From contig JBBKVQ010000298.1 in the NCBI GenBank assembly GCA_037968515.1, forward strand, positions 1-6,215: a DNA stretch of 6,215 nt, in the 5' to 3' direction. Each line of letters starts with the position of its first letter. Position 1 is the stretch's first letter. Shown here piece by piece: positions 1 to 5,615 of this stretch. Both the position numbers and the translations under genes were made by a program. Below the pieces are notes generated by a model, which had not been told where the DNA came from, made no database searches, and was given only the letters and a program-made list of their open reading frames with translations. The DNA is from JBFFMO01 sp037968515 (GTDB lineage: Bacteria > Myxococcota_A > Bradymonadia > Bradymonadales > Bradymonadaceae).

Positions 1-493
1 GGCGACCGTCAAGCAGAGGTGCGCCAGCGGATGCACGGTCGCTCCCGCCGGTCAGGACGACTATTGCGCGTCATCGGGCACCGGTTGGGTATGGCCCGTC
101 AATCCCAAGAAGGGCATCACTAACGCCTACCGCTCGGGACACTACGCCCGAGACTTCGAGGCCAGCAGCGGATCGGAAGTCCGGGCCGTTGCTGATGGCA
201 AGGTCACGTGGAGCGGCTACATCTCGAGCGCCTGCGGCTACGGCCTAATCATGAAGGTCGACGGCATGGACCTGTACCCGACCTACGAGCACATCAAAAA
301 CTACAAGCCTGCGGGGACCAAGGTCAGCAAGGGTGAAGTCATCGCTCGCATAGGTCCCGTGCCTTCCCCGGGTTCGTGCTGGACGGGCTATCACCTGCAT
401 CTGGGCGTTCAAAAACAAGGCGCGTACCTTGAGTCGCACCGCAGCAACAGCGCAGCTCACCCCGATCCGTGCAGGTGGATCAACGGCTGTTAG
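1..493 (+). CDS. M23 (LytM-type) zinc metallopeptidase, C-terminal part, 5' end outside window
   Basis: The reading frame is open from base 2 to the TAG at 491-493, giving 163 visible residues. The four signatures of an M23 endopeptidase are present: HxxxD in GHYARDF (His47, Asp51, counting from base 2), YEHI (His97) and HLH (His131, His133). In the family, His47, Asp51 and His133 bind zinc, and His97 and His131 help catalysis. Such enzymes cut peptide cross-links in peptidoglycan or act on other Gly-rich peptides outside the cytoplasm. The Met codon at 251 is not the start, because the first zinc motif lies upstream of it. The fragment is Cys-rich (residues 7, 11, 22, 78, 126, 157, 163), which suits a secreted, disulfide-bonded enzyme; the first three sit before the catalytic domain and may belong to a separate Cys-rich module. 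It is the only + strand gene and converges on the DUF2330 gene. The family call is firm; the substrate is unknown. Confidence 0.9.
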   Translation, partial: ATVKQRCASGCTVAPAGQDDYCASSGTGWVWPVNPKKGITNAYRSGHYARDFEASSGSEVRAVADGKVTWSGYISSACGYGLIMKVDGMDLYPTYEHIKNYKPAGTKVSKGEVIARIGPVPSPGSCWTGYHLHLGVQKQGAYLESHRSNSAAHPDPCRWINGC

Positions 494-501
494 TCCTTTT
501 G

Positions 502-519
502 CGGCGTCAACGTCCGCCG
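502..519. other. Small inverted repeat in the convergent intergenic gap
   Basis: CGGCG (502-506) and CGCCG (515-519) form a perfect 5-base-pair stem with an 8-base loop, just after the peptidase stop and inside the 117-base gap (494-610) between two converging genes. Neither strand has a T-run after the stem, so it is not a canonical intrinsic terminator. It could still be an RNA end structure. Nothing else was seen in this gap. Confidence 0.25.
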
Positions 520-610
520 TGTGCAGACGGGCAGCAGTGTTTGGCGGAACTTTTGTCGCTCCCAATGCCGAGCCTCGCCAGATTCGAGTGCTGACTTCTT
601 TGCACCTTGA

Positions 611-2110
611 TCAAGGGGCTTTTGGTGGCGTGTAATTGATTTTGTTTTTTGCGAATTTATCGGGCTTCACGGCCTTTTGTTTTTTTCCACCAAATCGTGC
701 ACCGCCCGCGGTCGGCATTTGCTTTTGTGCATCGGATTTTGTCGGTGCCCCTCTCCAATTTCCTCGCGTGGGCTCCTTGCATTCGAGCTTACCGGCCCAT
801 TTATTTAACATGACGTAGCGGCCTTGAAATCGATTCAGGCCGCTAGACATCTGTTTTGTCTCGGCGAGTTTCGAGTCTTGGTCTGGTGATCCCATGCCTC
901 CCACCAGCGGCACAGCTTTCTGGAAGAAGATGTCCGCGTTCTTGTCGCTCGCCTTAAACCGGCCGTGCAGGCGAGTCAGCGTGAGTCTTGAGGGAGCACT
1001 TTTGGCGTTCGGGGGTGGCTCTACCGCGACTGTTTTGGACGTCATCATTCTATCAAATAGGTCGGCACCACCACTACCTGCTCCGGTGATGCCAAAGACG
1101 TCGAGTCCCAATGACATCGACCAAAGTGGTGTGAAGAATTGGACCGGACTGGTGCAGGGGTCGCATTTACCGGTCTGTTGAATGGTTCCCCTTTTTGGTT
1201 GGATATTCGCGACTTCCCAGACGTACTCCGTGATGATGGCGTCTTCGTTTTCCTTTCGGGCTTTCTGGTAAAGGCCTTCGTAAAAGCCGGCAAATTGGTC
1301 GCGAACTTTATTGTCGACGATAATATTGGTGGGGATAGGCGCGTGGGGATAATTTGCTGGGACATACCGGCCGTCGCCAAGAATAAAGATGATGATATCC
1401 TGTTCGCCTGCCGCGTTAATCATGCCTAGACGAATGGGCAGTGAAAAATCCTCGCTCGTAAAATGAAAACGAAGTGGCGAAAGGACGGCATTTTGACCTT
1501 CAAATTTCGCGCGTTTTGGATTCACCTTGGCGACAAAAAAGTATTTTCCCGACGCGATGTAGGGGGCGAGGTAAGGCGCAGCGCCTTTCGGGATTTTGTA
1601 TTTTTGATCGACGAGCCAGCCTTCAAGTGCCGTGGCGTCGTTCGAATTCAAAATGACGATATCGTATTCACCTACCGCAAATTGAGCTTCTATTTTCACG
1701 AACGGCTGGCCACCTCCACCGATCGAACCGGATAATCGATCTATTTTGTTGGGTTGGCTGTTGAGCAAGGTATCAACACCAGTACGACAGGGGTCTTGTT
1801 CCCAATACTCTGCCATGCGTGGGCTCGAAAACTCATCGATCGCATCGAATATCGCCGGGTCGAGCGTTTTAACTCGGTCTTTGTCGAGGATTTCTGGGAC
1901 CGGGATGACCAGCGCAAATTCCTCGACAGGGCCTTGATAGTCGGGTTGTAGCGACATGACGGTGGTTTTTTCGTGGCGCATCAGCGCGACCCGGGTCGCG
2001 TTATTGACAAGCTTTGTGTCGCCAGGCGCCACAAAAAAGCCACAGAAGGCCCAGGTCGTGGCCGGCCAAGTCATCAGAATTAGAAGTGCACAGAGTAATG
2101 GCCGTTTCAC
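611..2110 (-). CDS. DUF2330 family exported protein
   Basis: This is a 499-residue exported protein of the DUF2330 family, whose biochemical role is unknown. Counting from the GTG at 2110, residues 1-21 are a signal peptide (Lys-Arg, then a Leu/Ile-rich core, ending TTWA), followed at once by the FCGFF that opens mature family members. Further family-like blocks are EEFALVIPVPE (about 63-73), a YDIVILNSND block (about 149-158), the CDPC motif (316-319), SRLTLTRLHGRF (374-385) and FQGRYVMLNKWAGKLEC (428-444). The last 25 residues are Lys-rich and low in complexity, with no C-terminal membrane anchor. The frame extends to an earlier GTG at 2137, but that start has no Shine-Dalgarno sequence and would add nine residues before the signal peptide. 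The GTG at 2110 has GGAG seven bases upstream. The gene lies 62 bases downstream of the beta-barrel gene on the same strand, so the two are probably co-transcribed. The family call is strong and the function is unknown. Confidence 0.9.
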   Translation of the reverse strand: MKRPLLCALLILMTWPATTWAFCGFFVAPGDTKLVNNATRVALMRHEKTTVMSLQPDYQGPVEEFALVIPVPEILDKDRVKTLDPAIFDAIDEFSSPRMAEYWEQDPCRTGVDTLLNSQPNKIDRLSGSIGGGGQPFVKIEAQFAVGEYDIVILNSNDATALEGWLVDQKYKIPKGAAPYLAPYIASGKYFFVAKVNPKRAKFEGQNAVLSPLRFHFTSEDFSLPIRLGMINAAGEQDIIIFILGDGRYVPANYPHAPIPTNIIVDNKVRDQFAGFYEGLYQKARKENEDAIITEYVWEVANIQPKRGTIQQTGKCDPCTSPVQFFTPLWSMSLGLDVFGITGAGSGGADLFDRMMTSKTVAVEPPPNAKSAPSRLTLTRLHGRFKASDKNADIFFQKAVPLVGGMGSPDQDSKLAETKQMSSGLNRFQGRYVMLNKWAGKLECKEPTRGNWRGAPTKSDAQKQMPTAGGARFGGKKQKAVKPDKFAKNKINYTPPKAP

Positions 2111-2117
2111 GTGAATG

Positions 2118-2121
2118 CTCC
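2118..2121 (-). promoter_or_regulatory. Ribosome binding site deciding the DUF2330 start
   Basis: On the - strand, GGAG lies seven bases before the GTG at 2110-2108. No comparable purine run precedes the alternative GTG at 2137. This, and the clean signal peptide that starts at 2110, favour the shorter protein. Confidence 0.55.
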
Positions 2122-2172
2122 GAGGAGTGGGTCCCACAAGTTGGTCGATTCACGGCAGATTAGCAGACTGGC

Positions 2173-3519
2173 TTAATATGAAAAACCCAGCGCCAGGTTT
2201 ACGCCCGTATCGAGCGTAGTTCCGGACTGACTGTTGTTCACCGGACGGTCAGAGTTTTCAACCCACGAAGATGCCGAGAGGTTGGCGAGCTCGTTTATTT
2301 GCCAAACTCCGTTGACCTCGAGGCGGCCCATAATCATGGGCAAGGAATCTCCAAAATCATCCAGGAAATGAGCCCATGGCTCATACACTAAGGTGCGTTG
2401 GGCGCGGATCGCGGTGGCGGTAACGCTTGTATTGAGGCTGTCGCTGATTTTCCAGCCGAGGTCCCCGCGTAGTTTTTGGCCGCGGTCAGCGGCAAGTCCG
2501 GATGGGGAAATTCGTTGAAAACTGCCGATTTCGACGTTCCAGCCAAGGGCCCCATAGCGTGGTTTCACGATGCCGTCGCCCGACCATAAAGTGCGTTGCA
2601 GGTCGAAGGAGTCAGCGCCCACACCAAACACCCAAGTATAGCCGATATCATTAAAGTCTTTGACGCCCGGATTGAGTGGAGTCAGGAAATTCACGCCAAA
2701 CGCGGCGCGGGTCACGCCGATGCCTTCTGCGCTTCGGCCAAAGTCGAGCAAGGTAAGATCCATCGACGAAACGCGGTCGGCGCCGTCGCGATAATCGCGC
2801 ACAAAGGCAATGGGTTCGTCGCGTGCGTCGGTGTTGGGATGTGGCGATACCCAGTATTTGATTTCGTAAGTGATGCCGCGCACTCGGAAGGATTCTTTGA
2901 TGAGGTCGACATCCACGGCAAATCCGTAAATGTACCAACTGTAATCGTCGCCAAGATGTTCGGTGTTGGAACCGTTATGTTGCAGGACTTCGGTGCGCGT
3001 GGTCTCAAAACCTCCCAATTTAAGGTGAACTGCGAAGTCGTCTTCGACCGCATCGATGTTCATGATTCCGGGGAAATGAAAACCAAAACTGCGCTCTTCA
3101 AGGCCGTTGGTTGGACGCCAGAATTTCTGGTTCATCGAAACAGGTGCTTGGTATGTAAAGCCGGCCGAGCCATCGACCCACAGCGCGTGCAGCGTGGCTG
3201 CTGCGGTCAGAGCGCCCTCGGCCGTCGAGCATCCATCACACGATTGCAGTGTTGCCGCGGCGGCGCCTTCTGCGGTGATGCCAAGCAGGGGTTTCCGCAG
3301 GAAGTAGATGTTTTCGCCGAACGGGTTGAGCCCGATTTCGGGTAGAAATACCCCTGCCCCAATTTTGGCTTCGGCCAACGCTTGTGCTGACTGGGTCGTG
3401 TCGGCGCTCGAGTCGCCACCAACCCCAACCTGACCAGATACACTGAGCTCTTTGTAGGTCTCGGCATTGGCGGAGGCGGCGCTAAGGGTCAGAATCGTGA
3501 TAAGGAGGAGACGTTGCAT
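2173..3519 (-). CDS. Predicted outer-membrane beta-barrel protein, family not recognised
   Basis: The 448-residue product has a clear signal peptide (residues 1-19, MQRLLLIT core, cleavage after ANA). The mature chain is rich in short alternating polar/hydrophobic stretches with Gly and aromatic residues, for example TWVFGVGADSFDL, YGALGWNVEIGSF and GRLEVNGVWQI. It ends in LALGFSY, resembling the C-terminal strand with a terminal aromatic residue that the BAM machinery recognises in outer-membrane barrels. No named family was recognised. The only two cysteines form a CDGC motif (Cys94, Cys97). The ATG at 3519 is the first possible start, because an in-frame TGA lies two codons upstream. Its Shine-Dalgarno sequence is weak, and a 6-base-pair inverted repeat ends five bases before it. 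The gene is probably the first of a two-gene unit with the DUF2330 gene 62 bases downstream. The barrel assignment is inferred from composition and C-terminus; the transported or bound ligand is unknown. Confidence 0.75.
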   Translation of the reverse strand: MQRLLLITILTLSAASANAETYKELSVSGQVGVGGDSSADTTQSAQALAEAKIGAGVFLPEIGLNPFGENIYFLRKPLLGITAEGAAAATLQSCDGCSTAEGALTAAATLHALWVDGSAGFTYQAPVSMNQKFWRPTNGLEERSFGFHFPGIMNIDAVEDDFAVHLKLGGFETTRTEVLQHNGSNTEHLGDDYSWYIYGFAVDVDLIKESFRVRGITYEIKYWVSPHPNTDARDEPIAFVRDYRDGADRVSSMDLTLLDFGRSAEGIGVTRAAFGVNFLTPLNPGVKDFNDIGYTWVFGVGADSFDLQRTLWSGDGIVKPRYGALGWNVEIGSFQRISPSGLAADRGQKLRGDLGWKISDSLNTSVTATAIRAQRTLVYEPWAHFLDDFGDSLPMIMGRLEVNGVWQINELANLSASSWVENSDRPVNNSQSGTTLDTGVNLALGFSY

Positions 3520-3523
3520 AAAG

Positions 3524-3540
3524 GCTCATGGGGTATGAGC
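3524..3540 (-). promoter_or_regulatory. Inverted repeat overlapping the barrel gene's ribosome-binding region
   Basis: GCTCAT (3524-3529), a five-base loop and ATGAGC (3535-3540) form a perfect 6-base-pair stem. It ends four bases before the ATG at 3519, where the ribosome binding site should be. A second smaller inverted repeat abuts it (GCGTT, TG, AACGC at 3539-3550). In RNA this could be a translation-blocking hairpin, and in DNA an operator. The function is inferred. Confidence 0.35.
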
Positions 3541-3628
3541 GTTTGAACGCAGCAGGGCCGAAACTATTCAAATGGGTGAACGGATCTAACCCACCAAATC
3601 AAGCGCATTGGCTCTGCCCGGAACTGGG

Positions 3629-4075
3629 CTAGAAGGTGACTTCTTGAACAATCAGTTGGTTCAGCGCGTAAGCAATGTAGATGCCCAGAGCGCCCGAAAG
3701 TGCGTATCCCGCATAACGTTGGCGCCAGTCCTCGAGCGTGCCAATCACAAAGGGCGCTAGGACCACGGTGGTCAGTGTATTAAAGCCCATCGAGAGCCCT
3801 AATCTCGAACCGTAAACACTCAGGGCGTACCCCACCAGCAGTGCGGTCCCCATGGTAATTTGGCGCACGCGACTACTTTCTTCTGGATTGGCGAAGTTAA
3901 ACGCCGCTGCCAAAGCTACGGAAAAAATGATGATTAGAAGCGGGGCGGGATTTCCTAGGTAGGGGTTGAGCCCATACATCACAACACTAGGAAGGCTGGT
4001 CGCCGCAAGAATGAAGGCGATAACCCATAGTTTTTTGGCTTCCAATTTCTTCACCGGCTTTAGGTTTAGGCACAA
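3629..4075 (-). CDS. Small polytopic inner-membrane protein, unknown function
   Basis: The product is up to 148 residues and was not recognised. A basic N-terminus (KPVKKLEAKK) precedes four or five hydrophobic segments at about residues 17-35, 44-62, 73-90, 100-113 and 121-142. Charged linkers such as NPEESSRVRQ and EDWRQR lie between them. The basic leader suggests a cytoplasmic N-terminus. The frame has no early ATG. Candidate starts are TTG at 4075, GTG at 4054 and TTG at 4045, none with a strong Shine-Dalgarno sequence, though GGTGA precedes the last. An in-frame TGA sits six codons before 4075. All three keep the first membrane segment. The flanks are 109 bases to the barrel gene and 211 bases to the lipoprotein gene, so it may be a single-gene unit. 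It is probably real, given its coherent membrane topology. Confidence 0.65.
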   Translation of the reverse strand: MCLNLKPVKKLEAKKLWVIAFILAATSLPSVVMYGLNPYLGNPAPLLIIIFSVALAAAFNFANPEESSRVRQITMGTALLVGYALSVYGSRLGLSMGFNTLTTVVLAPFVIGTLEDWRQRYAGYALSGALGIYIAYALNQLIVQEVTF

Positions 4076-4146
4076 GCAAAGTAAATCAGTTCAACGGTTT
4101 GTGCACGGTGTCGTTGGACCCACAAAGTCTATTCGTTTGTAGATTC

Positions 4147-4158
4147 GTCCTCGAGGAC
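4147..4158. promoter_or_regulatory. Perfect 12-base palindrome, possible operator
   Basis: GTCCTCGAGGAC is a perfect palindrome without a spacer, 72 bases upstream of the longest start of the membrane protein gene. Such a symmetric site would suit a dimeric regulator. No factor is identified, and one copy alone is weak evidence. Confidence 0.3.
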
Positions 4159-4225
4159 TGTCGAGCTGGTTCGAACTTCGATTTCGTGGCGCGAATGATG
4201 ACACGAGCTCCACGGTCGGTCTCGA

Positions 4226-4241
4226 CATCAAGCCATCAAGC
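4226..4241. repeat. Tandem duplication of CATCAAGC (two copies)
   Basis: Two perfect abutting copies of the 8-mer lie in non-coding DNA. It may be a replication-slippage product with no role. Confidence 0.5.
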
Positions 4242-4286
4242 GCTTTGCGGCAGGGCGTGAAATTCAGGTCGCGGAAGTGACAACGC

Positions 4287-5579
4287 TTAAGGGCTCAAAG
4301 GTTGGCCAGAGACCTGGCCTCGGTCATCCAAGCCCCAGCAGGCGAGGTGACCGTCGTCGCTGCGGATGCTGCAGTTGTGCCAGCCTCCTGCAACGATGGA
4401 GTCGAACGACGCGGCCAGCGGAGTGTTGACCACCTGGCCGTATTCATTGTCTCCCCAGCACGTTACGTCGCCATCGTGGCGAATGGCACAGGTGTGAAAT
4501 AGGCCCGCAGCGATGGAGCGGAAAGAGCTGCCCACGGGGGTATCTGAGACCTGGCGATTCCAATCACCACCCCAGCAGTTGACCTCGCTGTCAGCGCTGC
4601 GAATGCCGCAGGTGTGATACGTCCCGGTGGTGATTGCATCAAAGGACTGGCCTGCCGGCGCACCGAAGACTTGGCCGAACTCATTGCCGCCCCAACAGGT
4701 GACTTCGCCGTCGTCGCTGTGAATACCGCAGGTATGGTGGGATGCAGTGGTGATTTCGTCGAAAGCGACGCCTGCTGGAACGTCGGAAACCTGGCCGTAG
4801 GTGTCATCCCCCCAGCAAACGACTTTATGGTCGTCGCGGCGAATTCCACATGTGTGCTGCATTCCGGCTTTGATTGCGTCGAAGGCCACGTCCACGGGCA
4901 CGTTCGACACCTGATTATAGTCATCGTTACCCCAGCAGGTGACCTTGCCGTCGTCGCTTCGAATGCCGCAGGTATGGCTCCCTCCTGCGGCGACAAGGTC
5001 GAACGAGGCATCTGGCATGTTTGACGTTTGGCCGTCGTCATCATTGCCCCAACAGATGATCTGCCCGTCGTCGCTGCGAATGCCGCAGGTATGACTGACT
5101 CCTGCTGCAATCTCTATCAGCGGCGGCTTGGTCGGCTGAAAACACGTTCGGGCATTTTGCCCTAAACTGGTCTCGTTGGGCCCACATATTTGGCATTGCC
5201 GGTCGGTGCTTTTTGTTCCCCTAGCAGCGACAAATTCGCCAGCGACGCAGTTTGTCCAGGCTTCGCAAGATGCTGCATTGGGTGCAACGCTGTAGGTGCC
5301 CGGTGCACATAGTCTGCAGCTGCGGTCTGAGGTATCGCCCCCGCTCTCCGTCTCAAAATATCCGGCGAGGCATTCCGTAAAGCGGATGCAAGGGCTAGCT
5401 GGGTTGGCATCATGATCCCAGGTGCCCTCGGCACAAATATTTTCAATTACAGAGGTACCAGGTTGGCCGTCCGTGGGTCGCTCAAAAATGATCTCTTCGT
5501 TGCACGCCCAGATATTGACGGCAAATACGGAGATTAAAAATAGTCGTAAAACAGGGTGAAAAGACCCGTAAATATTCAT
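4287..5579 (-). CDS. Lipoprotein with Cys-rich TNFR-like modules and seven RCC1 repeats
   Basis: The product is 430 residues. A hydrophobic N-terminal segment ends in NIWAC, with Cys26 a likely lipidation site; Trp at -2 is unusual for a lipobox. Residues 49-146 hold Cys-rich modules with the order C-x5-C-x17-CxxC-x13, repeating every 41 residues (Cys64/105/146, 70/111, 88/129, 91/132), with a partial first module at Cys49. Residues 154-430 hold seven RCC1-type repeats of 39-40 residues, with the consensus F-x-x-I-x-A-G-x-x-H-T-C-G-I-R-S-D-D-G-x-V-x-C-W-G, then GQ and VP. Seven repeats are the number needed to close a beta-propeller. Each carries two Cys ten residues apart (nine in repeat 6), which could form one disulfide per blade. 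The likely place is the outer membrane surface, as a binding or scaffold protein; no enzyme motif is visible. The ATG at 5579 is fixed by an in-frame TAA ten codons upstream. The gene lies 36 bases after the MYXO-CTERM gene, a likely operon partner. The ligand is unknown. Confidence 0.88.
   Translation of the reverse strand: MNIYGSFHPVLRLFLISVFAVNIWACNEEIIFERPTDGQPGTSVIENICAEGTWDHDANPASPCIRFTECLAGYFETESGGDTSDRSCRLCAPGTYSVAPNAASCEAWTNCVAGEFVAARGTKSTDRQCQICGPNETSLGQNARTCFQPTKPPLIEIAAGVSHTCGIRSDDGQIICWGNDDDGQTSNMPDASFDLVAAGGSHTCGIRSDDGKVTCWGNDDYNQVSNVPVDVAFDAIKAGMQHTCGIRRDDHKVVCWGDDTYGQVSDVPAGVAFDEITTASHHTCGIHSDDGEVTCWGGNEFGQVFGAPAGQSFDAITTGTYHTCGIRSADSEVNCWGGDWNRQVSDTPVGSSFRSIAAGLFHTCAIRHDGDVTCWGDNEYGQVVNTPLAASFDSIVAGGWHNCSIRSDDGHLACWGLDDRGQVSGQPLSP
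4290..5120 (-). repeat. Seven tandem ~120-base repeats encoding RCC1 blades
   Basis: Repeat units begin at about 5120, 5003, 4883, 4763, 4643, 4523 and 4406 on the - strand. Spacing is 120 bases except 117 for units 1 and 6. DNA identity is high around the HTCGIRSDDG codons: positions 4948-4976 and 5065-5093 match at 28 of 29 bases. This suggests fairly recent duplication or gene conversion within the gene. Confidence 0.85.
5142..5435 (-). repeat. Cys-rich modules of 41 residues (123 bases), about 2.5 copies
   Basis: Two full Cys modules and a partial one lie between the lipobox and the RCC1 repeats. Shared positions beyond Cys include the T-x-C, A-G-x-F, S/T-D-R-x-C and N-A-x-x-C turns. They resemble the TNFR/ephrin-type Cys-rich repeats common in surface proteins of Myxococcota and Bradymonadota. 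Confidence 0.75.
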
Positions 5580-5615
5580 TGAAATGCTCGCCGCTCGGTC
5601 GGTAAATTAGTGAAA

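Larger units (their letters stand above)
4076..4286. other. 211-base intergenic region
   Basis: This gap lies between the lipoprotein gene's stop and the membrane protein's start, so it should hold any terminator of the first and promoter of the second. No hairpin with a T-run and no convincing -35/-10 pair was seen. It contains a 12-base palindrome (4147-4158) and an 8-base tandem duplication (4226-4241). The open frames through it are short, at about 30 codons on the - strand, and start poorly. Confidence 0.6.

Noticed and set aside
245..565. 106-codon - strand frame over the peptidase end and the intergenic gap
   Set aside because: It overlaps the M23 catalytic residues on the opposite strand and has no recognisable domain or ribosome binding site.
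894..1735. Several + strand frames of 90-96 codons opposite the DUF2330 gene
   Set aside because: They lie wholly inside a gene with clear family motifs on the other strand and show no recognisable protein features.
2596..3345. Long + strand open frame (249 codons) opposite the beta-barrel gene
   Set aside because: Its codons align exactly with the sense codons of the barrel gene, so it stays open simply because the sense gene rarely uses TTA, CTA or TCA. Its product has no signal peptide, domain or coherent composition.
3551..3628. Possible promoter and GCCC/GGGC hairpin between the membrane protein and barrel genes
   Set aside because: The best -35/-10 candidates on the - strand match the consensus at about half the positions, and the hairpin at 3616-3629 has only four base pairs, overlaps the stop codon and lacks a T-run.
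4132..4225. Short - strand frame in the intergenic gap ending in Glu/Ser/Thr-rich residues, possible gene remnant
   Set aside because: It is about 30 codons between stops, without a good start or a recognised homologue; it could be chance.
4463..5110. 215-codon - strand frame and 136-codon + strand frame inside the RCC1 repeats
   Set aside because: They arise because the 120-base repeat is a multiple of three, so an open frame in one unit stays open in all. The real frame is shown by the signal peptide and RCC1 consensus.
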